Positions 19,815 to 28,644 of a stretch of DNA of 64,000 nt are shown piece by piece. Each line of letters opens with the position of its first letter. Positions within the stretch are counted from its first letter, which is position 1. The position numbers and the translations under genes are program-made. Under the pieces are notes generated by a model, which saw nothing but the letters and a program-made list of their open reading frames with translations, was not told the DNA's origin and ran no database searches. The stretch is from Caballeronia sp. Lep1P3 (GTDB taxonomy: Bacteria; Pseudomonadota; Gammaproteobacteria; Burkholderiales; Burkholderiaceae): the NCBI RefSeq assembly GCF_022879595.1, contig NZ_CP084265.1:930001-994000 (forward strand). The letters are read 5' to 3'.

Positions 19815-20686
19815 GCGCCGCGCGCGTAGTCGGCGCGCACGCGCGTCCAGTCGATCAGCGCGCGAATCACGCGGTCGCGGTCGAGATCGTTCAGCGTCTC
19901 GTGATAGCTGCCTTCATAGATGGCGAGCGTGGCGTCGGCGGAGCCGGCTTGCGCCTCGAACTCGCGGCTTCCCGCGGGATCGCAGATGGCGTCGGCGGAA
20001 CCGTGGAAGATGAAATAGGGCAGCGCGATGTCGCCGCGCCTGGCCGCGATGCGCTCCATCGCCGCGAGAATCTGGGCGCCCGTGCGCGCGACGATGCGTC
20101 CGTGATGCACGAGCGGATCGCGCCGATACGCCTCCACGACGCCCGGCGCGCGCGACAGCAGCGCGGGATCGATCTCGAACGCGGGCCGGCGCGGCCACAC
20201 CGTCCCAACGATGCGCGCGAGCTTCTCCTTCCAGCGCGGCATGTCCGTGCCCGGCCGCAGCGCGGGACTCGACAGAATCAGGCCGGTGAGCGCGCGCCCG
20301 GACCCGCGTTCGGCGGCGTGCAGCGCGGCGATCGTGCCGCCCATGCTGTGGCCCATCAGAAAGAGCGGCGTATTCGCGGGCGGCGTGGCCGCGCATGCTT
20401 CCAGCAGGACTTCGGCATCGTCGAGATAGTCGTTGAACACGCGCACGAACGCCCGCTCGCCCGACGACTTCCCGTGCCCTCGCAAATCGACGGCAATCAG
20501 TTCGATGCCCGCCGCGTTCAGCGCGAGCGCGAAGGCGTCGTACCGTCCGCCATGCTCGCCGAGTCCATGCAAAAGCGCGATGCGCGCGTCTGGCGGCGCG
20601 TCGCCGGCGGGTTTCCAGCGATGCAGGAACAGCTCGACGCCTCGCCGTGTCGTGATCGTGCTCGTCGAATAAACGTTGCGTGGCAT
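19811..20686 (-). CDS. Alpha/beta hydrolase, monoacylglycerol lipase / lysophospholipase-like
   Basis: This is a 291-aa serine hydrolase of the Hydrolase_4 (PldB/monoacylglycerol lipase) type. The nucleophile elbow is GHSMGG (about residue 113), the acid is in FHGSADAICDP (about residue 232), and the histidine is in YEGSYHETLND (about residue 261). The oxyanion-hole region, HGLGEHGGRYD, is near residue 40. No signal peptide is seen, so it is likely cytoplasmic. The true substrate cannot be told from sequence. It is a single gene, reading away from the metNIQ leader. Confidence 0.88.
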   Translation of the reverse strand: MPRNVYSTSTITTRRGVELFLHRWKPAGDAPPDARIALLHGLGEHGGRYDAFALALNAAGIELIAVDLRGHGKSSGERAFVRVFNDYLDDAEVLLEACAATPPANTPLFLMGHSMGGTIAALHAAERGSGRALTGLILSSPALRPGTDMPRWKEKLARIVGTVWPRRPAFEIDPALLSRAPGVVEAYRRDPLVHHGRIVARTGAQILAAMERIAARRGDIALPYFIFHGSADAICDPAGSREFEAQAGSADATLAIYEGSYHETLNDLDRDRVIRALIDWTRVRADYARGA

Positions 20687-20740
20687 TGCGGTTCAAATTT
20701 CCTTCGGTAATTAGACGATCCGAATTCATTATTAAACAGA

Positions 20741-20758
20741 ATGATGGACGTCCTGTAA
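20741..20758 (+). CDS. Possible leader peptide upstream of metN (5 aa)
   Basis: ATG-ATG-GAC-GTC-CTG-TAA would encode Met-Met-Asp-Val-Leu. It lies between the hydrolase start and the tandem repeat in the metNIQ leader. Two Met codons in front of a methionine transporter are suggestive, but no good ribosome site is visible, so it may be chance. Confidence 0.2.
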   Translation: MMDVL

Positions 20759-20773
20759 AATCACGCTTCTCAA

Positions 20774-20840
20774 AAAGCGGCAATCGAGAAAGCGGCAATC
20801 GAGAAAGCAGCAAGCGAGAAAGCGGCAATCGAAGCGGCAA
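20774..20840. repeat. Tandem 15-bp repeat in the metN leader
   Basis: The unit AAAGCGGCAATCGAG is present at 20774 and 20789 (perfect), 20804 (two changes) and 20819 (last base missing), followed by a partial AGCGGCAA. The four units in tandem end about 77 bp before the metN start. Confidence 0.92.
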
Positions 20841-20868
20841 CACATTGAGCGGCGGCCGGCTGCGCGGG

Positions 20869-20905
20869 TGCAAACCCGGCGAAGCCTTCCGCCGTTTGCA
20901 TTTTT
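20869..20905 (+). terminator. Terminator-like hairpin just before metN (possible attenuator)
   Basis: TGCAAAC (20869-20875) pairs with GTTTGCA (20894-20900), with a GC-rich inner stem (GGC with GCC). It is followed by TTTTT and ends only 13 bp before the metN ATG. In this position it would terminate metNIQ transcription unless a competing fold forms. I see no known SAM riboswitch consensus. Confidence 0.5.
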
Positions 20906-20917
20906 AAAGATCGGCGC

Positions 20918-21952
20918 ATGATCGAAATTCGAAATCTCTCGCAGCGCTTTGCGGGGCCCCGGGGCTGGGTCGAAGCGCTGCACAACGTCAATCTGACGAT
21001 TCCCGCCGGCGAAGTATTCGGCATCATCGGGCGAAGCGGGGCGGGAAAAAGCACGCTGGTGCGGACCATTAACCTGCTGACGCGGCCAAGCGAGGGCAAT
21101 GTCATCGTCGATGGACGCGACCTGACCACGTTGCGCACCGACGACCTGCGCGCCGCGCGCCGCGACATCGGCATGATCTTTCAGCACTTCAATCTGCTGA
21201 GCTCGCGCACGGTGTTCGGCAACGTCGCGCTGCCGCTCGAACTCGCGGGCAAGAGCCGCGCGGACATCGAAGCGGCCGTGCTGCCGCTGCTCGATCTCGT
21301 CGGCCTGACGACGCACAAGGACAAATATCCCGCGCAGATCAGCGGCGGGCAGAAGCAGCGCGTCGGCATCGCACGGGCGCTCGCGAGCAAGCCGAAAGTG
21401 CTGCTTTCCGACGAAGCCACGTCCGCGCTCGATCCGGAAACCACGCGCGCCATTCTCGACTTGCTGCGCCAAATCAATCGCGAGCTGGGTCTCACCATCG
21501 TGCTCATCACGCACCAGATGGAAGTCATCAAGCAGGTCTGCGACCGCGTGGCCGTGCTGGATGCGGGGCGCGTCGTCGAGGAAGGCAAGGTTGTCGATGT
21601 CTTCATGCAGCCGCATCACGAAGTCACGCGCGCGCTCATCGGCGATGTCATCGCGCACGAACTGCCGCCTGCGCTCAAGGCGCGCGTCGTCGAGCGGCTG
21701 AAGACCGGCAGCGGTCATCTGCTGCGGCTCGCGTTCACCGGCTCGGGCGTCGATCAGCCGATTCTCTCCGAGACGATCCGCCGCTACGAACTCGACTTCA
21801 ACATCCTGCACGGTCAGATCGACGAGATTCAGGGTCAGGCATTCGGCTCGCTCGCGGTGCTGGCGGGCGGAGAGCCGGCGAAGGTCGCGGAAGCGATCGC
21901 TTTTTTGCGCTCGCAAGGCGTCGTGGTGGAGGAGCTTTCCCATGTTGAGTGA
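20918..21952 (+). CDS. metN: Methionine ABC transporter, ATP-binding protein
   Basis: MetN is the ATPase of the D/L-methionine importer. The 344-aa protein has Walker [10 protein letters not shown] (about residues 39-47), the ABC signature [15 protein letters not shown] (about residues 140-154), Walker [13 protein letters not shown] and the switch His in LITHQ. Residues about 265-344 form the extra C-terminal NIL/ACT-like domain, which in E. coli MetN binds methionine and shuts the transporter (trans-inhibition). metI overlaps its 3' end by 11 bp, and metQ follows: a complete importer operon. Confidence 0.97.
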   Translation: MIEIRNLSQRFAGPRGWVEALHNVNLTIPAGEVFGIIGRSGAGKSTLVRTINLLTRPSEGNVIVDGRDLTTLRTDDLRAARRDIGMIFQHFNLLSSRTVFGNVALPLELAGKSRADIEAAVLPLLDLVGLTTHKDKYPAQISGGQKQRVGIARALASKPKVLLSDEATSALDPETTRAILDLLRQINRELGLTIVLITHQMEVIKQVCDRVAVLDAGRVVEEGKVVDVFMQPHHEVTRALIGDVIAHELPPALKARVVERLKTGSGHLLRLAFTGSGVDQPILSETIRRYELDFNILHGQIDEIQGQAFGSLAVLAGGEPAKVAEAIAFLRSQGVVVEELSHVE

Positions 21953-22595
21953 AATGTTCGACATGTTCGTGCAGTCGTTCTGGGAGACGCTGATCATGGT
22001 CGGCATCTCGGGACTCATCGGCGCGGCGCTGGGCTTGCCGCTCGGCGTGCTGCTCTATCTGACCGATCGCGACGGCGTGCTGCGCAACATGGGCGTGAAT
22101 CGCGTGCTGGGCGGCCTCGTCAATGCGGTGCGCTCGACGCCGTTCATCATTCTGCTCGTCGCGGTCATTCCGTTCACGCGGCTCGTCGTCGGCTCGTCCA
22201 TCGGCACGGCGGCGGCCGTCGTGCCGCTGACCATCGCGGCGGCGCCGTTCATCGCGCGGCTCGTCGAAACGGCGCTGCGCGAAGTGGATCGCGGCCTCAT
22301 CGAAGCGGCGCAGGCGATGGGCGCGACCACGAGCCAGATCGTCTTCAAGGTGCTGCTGCCGGAATCGCTGCCGGGCGTCGTCGCGGGACTGACGATCACG
22401 TTCGTGTCGCTCGTCGGCTACTCGGCGATGGCGGGCGCGATCGGAGGCGGCGGCCTCGGCGATCTCGGCATCCGCTACGGTTATCAGCGCTTCCTGCCGG
22501 AAGTGATGCTGACTGTCGTCGTCATTCTCATCGTCTTCGTGCAGCTCGTGCAGTCGTTCGGCGACTGGCTCGTGCGCCGTCTGAGCCACAAATAA
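21942..22595 (+). CDS. metI: Methionine ABC transporter, permease
   Basis: MetI is the membrane channel of the methionine importer. The 217-aa protein has five predicted membrane helices. It carries the EAA coupling loop typical of binding-protein-dependent permeases ([22 protein letters not shown], in two parts, about residues 126-147). The start overlaps the metN 3' end, suggesting coupled translation, and the gap to metQ is 25 bp. Confidence 0.96.
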   Translation: MLSEMFDMFVQSFWETLIMVGISGLIGAALGLPLGVLLYLTDRDGVLRNMGVNRVLGGLVNAVRSTPFIILLVAVIPFTRLVVGSSIGTAAAVVPLTIAAAPFIARLVETALREVDRGLIEAAQAMGATTSQIVFKVLLPESLPGVVAGLTITFVSLVGYSAMAGAIGGGGLGDLGIRYGYQRFLPEVMLTVVVILIVFVQLVQSFGDWLVRRLSHK

Positions 22596-22620
22596 CCACA
22601 TCGAAAAGAAAGGTCAGCAC

Positions 22621-23418
22621 ATGCAACGTCGATTCATCCTGAAGTTCGCCGCGGCGCTCGGCGCGGCATCGCTGTTCAGCGCGGCCGCGCACGCGGACGA
22701 CAACGCGATCAAGGTCGGCGTGACCGGCGGCCCGCACGCGCAGGTCATGGAAGTGGTGAAGCAGGTCGCCGCGAAGAACGGCCTCAAGATCACCATCGTC
22801 GAATTCTCGGACTACGTGCAGCCGAACGCGGCGCTCGCCGCCGGCGATCTCGACGCGAACAGCTATCAGCATCAGCCGTATCTCGACGCGCAGGTGAAGG
22901 ACCGCGGTTACAAGCTCGTGAAAGCGGCCGATACGGTGACGTTCCCGATGGGTATCTATTCGAAGAAGCTCAAGTCGCTCGCGGAGTTGCAGAACGGCGC
23001 GCGCATCGCGGTGCCGAACGATCCGACCAACGGCGGGCGCGCGTTGCTGCTGCTGCAAAAGCAGGGCTTGATCAAGCTGCGCGCCGACGCCGGCCTGAAG
23101 GCGACGCCGATCGATATCGTCGAGAATCCGAAGAAGCTGAAGATCGTCGAGCTGGATGCGGCGCAAATCCCGCGCTCGCTCTCCGATGTGGACGCCGCCG
23201 CCATCAACACCAATTTCGCGATGGAAGCGGGCCTGAAGCCGAAGTCCGACGCCATCGCCATCGAAGATCCGCACGGACCGTATGCGAACATCATCGCGAT
23301 CCGCGCCGCGGACAAGGACAAGCCGTGGGTCGGCAAGCTGGTGTCCGCGTATCACTCGCCGGAAGTGAAGCAGTTCATCGAAGGCAAGTACGCGGGCGCG
23401 GTGATCACCGCGTGGTGA
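22621..23418 (+). CDS. metQ: Methionine ABC transporter, substrate-binding protein
   Basis: MetQ is the methionine-binding component. The 265-aa protein belongs to the NlpA/MetQ (lipoprotein_9) family: VGVTGGPHAQVMEVVKQVA at the start of the mature part, then AALAAGDLDANSYQHQPYLDA and VPNDPTNGGRALLLLQKQGLI. The signal peptide (MQRRFILKFAAALGAASLFSAAAHA) ends in an AXA site and has no lipobox cysteine. It therefore looks like a free periplasmic binding protein, not the lipoprotein form of E. coli. It is the last gene of metNIQ. Confidence 0.95.
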   Translation: MQRRFILKFAAALGAASLFSAAAHADDNAIKVGVTGGPHAQVMEVVKQVAAKNGLKITIVEFSDYVQPNAALAAGDLDANSYQHQPYLDAQVKDRGYKLVKAADTVTFPMGIYSKKLKSLAELQNGARIAVPNDPTNGGRALLLLQKQGLIKLRADAGLKATPIDIVENPKKLKIVELDAAQIPRSLSDVDAAAINTNFAMEAGLKPKSDAIAIEDPHGPYANIIAIRAADKDKPWVGKLVSAYHSPEVKQFIEGKYAGAVITAW

Positions 23419-23444
23419 GCTTCGGGTTTTCTAGGATGGAAACC

Positions 23445-23456
23445 GAACGACCGTTC
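23445..23456. promoter_or_regulatory. Short inverted repeat upstream of etfBA
   Basis: GAACG-AC-CGTTC is a perfect 5-2-5 palindrome, about 125 bp upstream of etfB and directly before an A/T-rich TATAAA stretch. Its size fits a TetR-type operator, but no regulator is encoded beside it. Confidence 0.3.
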
Positions 23457-23533
23457 TATAAAATTCGGCGTATACCTATTGCACCCTGACGCAGCCTGTC
23501 CGTTTCGGGGGGAAGACGCGAACGCGCCCCTCG

Positions 23534-23539
23534 TATAAT
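23534..23539 (+). promoter_or_regulatory. Candidate -10 element for etfBA
   Basis: A perfect TATAAT lies 40 bp upstream of the etfB start. No clear -35 stands at the right distance, so only the -10 is proposed. Confidence 0.4.
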
Positions 23540-23578
23540 GACGCTGGGTTGACGTAATCGTAACTTTGGAGCGTGTGC

Positions 23579-24328
23579 ATGAAAATTCTGGTGCCAGTGA
23601 AGCGCGTGGTCGACTACAACGTGAAGGTCCGCGTGAAGTCGGACAACACGGGCGTCGATATCGCCAACGTGAAGATGTCGATGAACCCGTTCGACGAAAT
23701 CGCCGTGGAAGAAGCGGTGCGACTGAGGGAAGCGGGCGTAGCCACCGAAGTGATCGCGGTGTCGTGCGGCGTCACGCAATGTCAGGAAACGCTGCGCACG
23801 GCGCTTGCCATCGGCGCGGATCGCGCGATTCTCGTCGAATCCGCCGAAGAACTGCAGCCGCTCGCGGTCGCGAAGCTGCTGAAGGCGCTCGTCGATCAGG
23901 AAAAGCCGGAGCTCGTCATTCTCGGCAAGCAGGCCATCGACGACGATTCGAATCAGACCGGCCAGATGCTCGCCGCGCTCGCGGGTCTGCCGCAGGCGAC
24001 GTTCGCATCGAAGGTCGTGGTCGCGGACGGCAAGGCCACCGTGTCGCGCGAAGTCGATGGCGGCGCGGAAACGCTGTCGCTCAAGCTGCCCGCGGTCGTC
24101 ACCACGGACTTGCGCCTGAACGAGCCGCGCTACGTGACGCTGCCCAACATCATGAAGGCGAAGAAAAAGCCGCTCACGACCGTCACGCCCGCCGATCTCG
24201 GCGTCGATGTCACGCCGCGTCTGAAGACGCTGAAAGTGACCGAGCCGGCCAAGCGCAGCGCGGGCGTCATGGTGCCCGACGTGAAGACGCTGGTCGAAAA
24301 GCTCAAGACCGAAGCCAAGGTGCTTTGA
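23579..24328 (+). CDS. etfB: Electron transfer flavoprotein, beta subunit
   Basis: ETF collects electrons from acyl-CoA and related dehydrogenases and passes them to ETF:quinone oxidoreductase. The 249-aa beta subunit starts [20 protein letters not shown] and has the AMP-binding and signature region ([20 protein letters not shown], about residues 119-138). The frame has another ATG two codons upstream (23573), but 23579 matches the family start. etfA is 22 bp downstream, and an acyl-CoA dehydrogenase, the likely electron donor, follows. Confidence 0.96.
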   Translation: MKILVPVKRVVDYNVKVRVKSDNTGVDIANVKMSMNPFDEIAVEEAVRLREAGVATEVIAVSCGVTQCQETLRTALAIGADRAILVESAEELQPLAVAKLLKALVDQEKPELVILGKQAIDDDSNQTGQMLAALAGLPQATFASKVVVADGKATVSREVDGGAETLSLKLPAVVTTDLRLNEPRYVTLPNIMKAKKKPLTTVTPADLGVDVTPRLKTLKVTEPAKRSAGVMVPDVKTLVEKLKTEAKVL

Positions 24329-24350
24329 TCGACAGATACGCGGAGAAGAC

Positions 24351-25286
24351 ATGACGATTCTGGTAATTGCGGAACACGACAACGCGTCGATCAAATCGGC
24401 GACGTTGAACACGGTCGCGGCAGCGGCCAAGATGGGCGGCGACATTCACGTGCTCGTCGCCGGCGCGAACGCGCAGGGCGCGGCGGATCAGGCCGCGAAG
24501 ATCGCGGGCGTCGCGAAGGTGCTGCTCGCCGATGCGCCTCAACTGGCCGAAGGTCTCGCCGAGAATGTCGAAGCGACGGTGCTGAACGTCGCGAAGGATT
24601 ACTCGCACATCGTCGCGCCGGCGACGGCCTACGGCAAGAACGTCGCGCCGCGCATCGCGGCGCATCTGGACGTCGCGCAGATCAGCGACATCACCGCTGT
24701 CGTCAGCGCCGATACGTTCGAGCGCCCGATCTACGCGGGCAACGCCATCGCGACGGTGCAATCGGCCGATCCGATCAAGGTCATCACCGTGCGCGGCACG
24801 GGTTTCGACGCGGTCGCGGCCGAAGGCGGCAACGCATCGGTGGAGAAGATCGAAGCCGCCGCCGACGCGGGCCTCTCGCAGTTCGTGAGCCGCGAAGTGA
24901 CGAAACTCGACCGGCCGGAACTGACGAGCGCCCAGACCATCGTTTCGGGCGGGCGCGGGCTTGGCAGCGGCGAGAACTACACGCATGTGCTCGAACCGCT
25001 CGCGGACAAGCTCGGCGCGGCGCTCGGCGCATCGCGCGCGGCGGTCGATGCGGGTTATGTCCCGAACGACTATCAAGTGGGACAGACGGGCAAGATCGTT
25101 GCGCCGCAGTTGTACGTGGCGGTCGGCATTTCGGGCGCGATTCAGCATCTGGCCGGCATGAAGGACAGCAAGGTGATCGTCGCGATCAACAAGGACGCCG
25201 AAGCGCCCATCTTCAGCGTCGCCGATTACGGGCTCGTCGGAGATCTGTTCGCGGTCGTGCCGGAACTGGTGAAGGAACTCGGCTGA
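24351..25286 (+). CDS. etfA: Electron transfer flavoprotein, alpha subunit
   Basis: This is the FAD-binding partner of EtfB. The 311-aa protein starts MTILVIAEHDNASIKS. Its C-terminal FAD domain contains GGRGLGSGENY (about residues 200-210), VGQTGKIVAPQLYVAVGISG (about residues 242-261), and VAINKDAEAPIFSVADYG. The proline-aspartate linker and length are normal. It ends just before a terminator, so the acyl-CoA dehydrogenase downstream is probably transcribed from its own promoter or by read-through. Confidence 0.96.
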   Translation: MTILVIAEHDNASIKSATLNTVAAAAKMGGDIHVLVAGANAQGAADQAAKIAGVAKVLLADAPQLAEGLAENVEATVLNVAKDYSHIVAPATAYGKNVAPRIAAHLDVAQISDITAVVSADTFERPIYAGNAIATVQSADPIKVITVRGTGFDAVAAEGGNASVEKIEAAADAGLSQFVSREVTKLDRPELTSAQTIVSGGRGLGSGENYTHVLEPLADKLGAALGASRAAVDAGYVPNDYQVGQTGKIVAPQLYVAVGISGAIQHLAGMKDSKVIVAINKDAEAPIFSVADYGLVGDLFAVVPELVKELG

Positions 25287-25326
25287 TCGTGTGCGTCGCG
25301 AGCGGCGCATGCACATAAGAAGAACG

Positions 25327-25355
25327 AAGGGCGCGACATCCGTTGCGCCCTTTTT
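25327..25355 (+). terminator. Terminator after etfA
   Basis: AAGGGCGC (25327-25334) pairs with GCGCCCTT (25345-25352) around a 10-nt loop, with a T run. It lies about 30 bp before the next start codon. Confidence 0.85.
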
Positions 25356-25382
25356 GCATCGGGAAACGAAAGAGGAGACACA

Positions 25383-27173
25383 ATGAGCTACCGCGCGCCC
25401 GTCAAGGATATGTTGTTCGTCATGAAGGAACTGGCGGATATCGACAGCATCGCCGCGCTGCCCGGCAACGGAGACGGCAGTTTCGATACCGCGCAGGCCG
25501 TCGTCGAAGAAGCCGCGCGTTTTTGCGGCGAGGTGCTCGCGCCGTTGAACGTGACGGGCGATCGCAATCCGAGCGCGTGGTCCAACGGCGAAGTCGCGAC
25601 GACGCCCGGTTTCAAGGACGCGTTCCGTCAGTTCGGCGAAGGCGGGTGGCAAGGCATCGTGCATCCGGCCGAATTCGGCGGGCAGAATCTGCCCAAGTTG
25701 ATCGCGACCGCGTGCATGGAAACGCTGAACTCGGCGAATCTTTCGTTCGCGCTGTGTCCGTTGCTGACGGACGGCGCGATCGAAGCGCTGCTCACCGCAG
25801 GCAGCGACGCGCAGAAGGCGCGCTATCTGCCGAAGTTCATCGAAGGCGTCTGGACGGGCACGATGAACCTCACCGAGCCGCAGGCGGGCTCCGATCTCGC
25901 GCTCGTCCGCACGCGCGCCGAGCCGCAAGGCGATGGCACGTACAAGCTCTTCGGCACGAAGATCTTCATCACCTACGGCGAGCACGACATGGCGGAGAAC
26001 ATCGTCCATCTCGTGCTGGCGCGCACGCCGGACGCGCCCGAGGGCGTCAAGGGCATCTCGCTTTTCATCGTGCCGAAATTTCTCGTCAACGAAGACGGCT
26101 CGCTCGGCGTGCGCAACGACGTGCATTGCGTGTCCATCGAGCACAAGCTCGGCATCAAGGCGAGCCCGACGGCGGTGCTGCAATACGGCGATCACGGCGG
26201 CGCGACCGGTTATCTGATCGGCGAAGAGAATCGCGGGCTGGAATACATGTTCATCATGATGAACGCGGCGCGCTTTGCCGTCGGCATGCAGGGCGTGGGC
26301 ATCGCGGAGCGCGCGTATCAGCAGGCGGTCACGTATGCGAAGGAGCGCGTGCAGAGCCGTCCGGTGGACGGTAGCGCGAAGGAAGCGGTGACGATCATCC
26401 ATCACCCGGACGTGCGCCGCATGCTCGCCACGATGCGCGCATACACGGAAGGCGCGCGCGCGCTGGCTTACGTTGCCGCCGCGCATAGCGATTTCGCGCA
26501 CGTGCATCCCGACGAAGCGGTGCGCGAGCGTCATCAGGCGATCTACGAGTACCTGGTGCCGATCGTGAAGGGCTTCTGCACGGAAATCTCGGTGGACGTC
26601 GCGAGCATCGGCGTGCAGGTCCACGGCGGCATGGGTTTCATCGAGGAAACGGGCGCGGCGCAGCATTATCGCGATGCACGCATCCTGCCGATCTACGAAG
26701 GCACCACCGCGATTCAGGCCAACGATCTGATCGGCCGCAAAACCGTGCGCGATGGCGGCGCGGTCGTGCAGGCGCTTCTCGCGCAGATCGACCAGACCAT
26801 CGCGGCGCTCGCGGAAAAGCAGGGGCAGCCGTTCATGTCGATGCATCGGCATTTGAGCGCGGCGAGCCTGTCGCTCGGGCGCGTCGTCGAGTTCGTGATC
26901 GCGAAGTTCAGGAGCGATCCGAACGCCGTGTTCGCCGGCAGCGTGCCGTATCTCAGGCTCGCGGGCATCGTGCTGTGCGGCTGGCAGATGGCGCGCGCGA
27001 TGCTCGTCGCAGAGGCGAAACGCGCGGACGACGAGGCGTTCTATTCAGCCAAGATCGCGACGGCCGGGTTCTTCGCGGAACACATTCTGTCGCTCGCGCC
27101 CGGCCTGGAGGCGGCGATCGTCAGCGCCAACGGAAGCCAGGGCGTGCTCGCGCTGAGCGAAGATCAGTTCTGA
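25383..27173 (+). CDS. Acyl-CoA dehydrogenase, DmdC-type (long form)
   Basis: This FAD-dependent acyl-CoA dehydrogenase has 596 aa, longer than the usual 380-400 because of an extra C-terminal domain. Proteins of this layout are often named 3-methylmercaptopropionyl-CoA dehydrogenase (DmdC), though many act on ordinary fatty acyl-CoAs. Motifs include MNLTEPQAGSDLALVRTRA (FAD/acyl site, about residues 161-179), RFAVGMQGVGIAERAYQQA, VHGGMGFIEETGAAQHYRD (about residues 415-433) and ILPIYEGTTAIQANDLIGRK. It lies right after etfBA, which would take its electrons. The RBS is AGAGGAG just upstream of ATG 25383. Confidence 0.9.
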   Translation: MSYRAPVKDMLFVMKELADIDSIAALPGNGDGSFDTAQAVVEEAARFCGEVLAPLNVTGDRNPSAWSNGEVATTPGFKDAFRQFGEGGWQGIVHPAEFGGQNLPKLIATACMETLNSANLSFALCPLLTDGAIEALLTAGSDAQKARYLPKFIEGVWTGTMNLTEPQAGSDLALVRTRAEPQGDGTYKLFGTKIFITYGEHDMAENIVHLVLARTPDAPEGVKGISLFIVPKFLVNEDGSLGVRNDVHCVSIEHKLGIKASPTAVLQYGDHGGATGYLIGEENRGLEYMFIMMNAARFAVGMQGVGIAERAYQQAVTYAKERVQSRPVDGSAKEAVTIIHHPDVRRMLATMRAYTEGARALAYVAAAHSDFAHVHPDEAVRERHQAIYEYLVPIVKGFCTEISVDVASIGVQVHGGMGFIEETGAAQHYRDARILPIYEGTTAIQANDLIGRKTVRDGGAVVQALLAQIDQTIAALAEKQGQPFMSMHRHLSAASLSLGRVVEFVIAKFRSDPNAVFAGSVPYLRLAGIVLCGWQMARAMLVAEAKRADDEAFYSAKIATAGFFAEHILSLAPGLEAAIVSANGSQGVLALSEDQF

Positions 27174-27180
27174 AAACGGC

Positions 27181-27208
27181 GACGGCGCCTCGGGATCGAG
27201 GCGCCGTC
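27181..27208. terminator. Strong palindromic hairpin between convergent genes
   Basis: GACGGCGCCTCG (27181-27192) pairs with CGAGGCGCCGTC (27197-27208) around a GGAT loop. There is no clean T run, but its position between the acyl-CoA dehydrogenase and dadA stops suggests a shared terminator. Confidence 0.65.
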
Positions 27209-27231
27209 GTTCGTTCGCGCGGTCGGGAAAA

Positions 27232-28524
27232 TCAGACCTTCGCGTAGGCCGGTCGCGTGTTCACGCCGACATCGCCCAGATAGCGATGCACCGAAAGGTC
27301 GTCGGCGCGAATCGCGGGCTGCCTGCCGGACATGAGATCGGCGAGCAGCTGCCCGGAGCCGCACGACATCGTCCAGCCGAGCGTGCCGTGGCCGGTGTTC
27401 AGGAAGAGGTTCGGCACCGGCGTGCGGCCGACGATGGGCGTGCCGTCCGGCGTCATCGGGCGCAGGCCCGTCCAGAAGCTCGCGCGCGCGGTATCGCCGC
27501 CCCCGGGGAACAGGTCGTTCACGCACATTTCCAGCGTCTCGCGGCGCGCCGCTTTCAGCGTCTTGTCATAGCCGACGATTTCCGCCATACCGCCCACGCG
27601 GATGCGATCGTCAAAGCGCGTGATCGCGATCTTGTATGTTTCGTCGAGCACGGTGGAAACCGGCGCTCGCGCGGCATCGACGATGGGCGCGGTGATCGAA
27701 TAGCCCTTGAGCGGATAGACCGGAATTTTGATGAGATCGCCGACGAGCTTCGGCGAATACGAGCCGAGCGCGACGACATATGAATCGCCCTGAACCAGTT
27801 CGCTGCCGCACTGCACGTCGGCGATGCGGCCGTTGTGCGTGCGCAGCGCGTCGATCGGCGTGTTGTAGCGGAACTTGACGCCGAGCGCTTCGGCCATCGC
27901 GGCGAGGCGTGTCGTGAACATCTGGCAGTCGCCGGTTTCGTCGTTCGGCAGGCGCAGGCCGCCCGTCAGCTTGTGCGATACGGCCGCGAGCGCCGGCTCC
28001 GCGTTCGCCAGTCCCGCCGCGGACAGCAGTTCGAACGGCACGTTCGCTTCTTTCAGCACGGCGATGTCCTTCGCGGCGCCATCCAGTTGCTGCTGCGTGC
28101 GGAAAACCTGCAGCGTGCCGCCAGTGCGGCCTTCGTACCGGATGCCCGTGTCCGCGCGCAGCGCCTGGAGACAATCGCGGCTGTATTCGGCGAGGCGCAC
28201 CATGCGGCCCTTGTTCACCGTGTAGCGTTCCTGCGTGCAGTTGCGCAGCATTTGCCACATCCACTGCAACTGCGTTGCCGTGCCGTCGAGCCGGATGGCG
28301 AGCGGCGCGTGCTTTTCGAACATCCATTTGACGGCCTTGAGCGGCACGCCGGGCGCGGCCCACGGCGACGCATATCCCGGCGAAATCTGCCCCGCGTTCG
28401 CGAAGCTGGTTTCGAGCGCGGGGCCGGCTTCGCGGTCGATGACCGTGACTTCGTGGCCCGCGCGAGCAAGGTAATACGCGCTCGTCACGCCGACGACGCC
28501 GCTTCCGAGAATAACGATTCGCAT
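27232..28524 (-). CDS. dadA: D-amino acid dehydrogenase small subunit
   Basis: DadA is a membrane-associated FAD enzyme that oxidises D-alanine and other D-amino acids to keto acids, feeding electrons to the respiratory chain. The 430-aa protein has the Rossmann FAD motif at the very N-terminus ([20 protein letters not shown]). [20 protein letters not shown] and the C-terminal [17 protein letters not shown] and [17 protein letters not shown] are typical DadA sequences. An Lrp-type regulator is divergently transcribed about 120 bp away, the usual arrangement for dadA control by alanine-responsive Lrp proteins. No dadX racemase is next to it. Confidence 0.95.
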   Translation of the reverse strand: MRIVILGSGVVGVTSAYYLARAGHEVTVIDREAGPALETSFANAGQISPGYASPWAAPGVPLKAVKWMFEKHAPLAIRLDGTATQLQWMWQMLRNCTQERYTVNKGRMVRLAEYSRDCLQALRADTGIRYEGRTGGTLQVFRTQQQLDGAAKDIAVLKEANVPFELLSAAGLANAEPALAAVSHKLTGGLRLPNDETGDCQMFTTRLAAMAEALGVKFRYNTPIDALRTHNGRIADVQCGSELVQGDSYVVALGSYSPKLVGDLIKIPVYPLKGYSITAPIVDAARAPVSTVLDETYKIAITRFDDRIRVGGMAEIVGYDKTLKAARRETLEMCVNDLFPGGGDTARASFWTGLRPMTPDGTPIVGRTPVPNLFLNTGHGTLGWTMSCGSGQLLADLMSGRQPAIRADDLSVHRYLGDVGVNTRPAYAKV

Positions 28525-28644
28525 GAAATCTCCGGTTTCGATGAGCCGGCGCGCGATGAACTGTCCGGCTAGTGTTATCGCCTATATTATTGAGTTGCAG
28601 CCAGTTTTAGTTATTGTATTTGGCGGATTTTCAGGAAGAAGGCA
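28525..28644. promoter_or_regulatory. dadA / Lrp-regulator divergent control region
   Basis: The 120-bp spacer is clearly more A/T-rich than its surroundings (runs such as CCTATATTATTGAG and AGTTTTAGTTATTGTATT). That is typical of Lrp/AsnC binding regions. Both promoters must lie here. No precise operator can be fixed by eye. Confidence 0.5.

Noticed and set aside
20774..20840. The 15-bp repeat considered as a small CRISPR array
   Set aside because: The units are directly contiguous with no spacers and are too short; no cas gene is present.
24303..26852. An 849-codon minus-strand open frame over etfA and the acyl-CoA dehydrogenase
   Set aside because: It is antisense to two clear family members, has shadow-type composition (Arg/His/Asp-rich) and no ribosome site.
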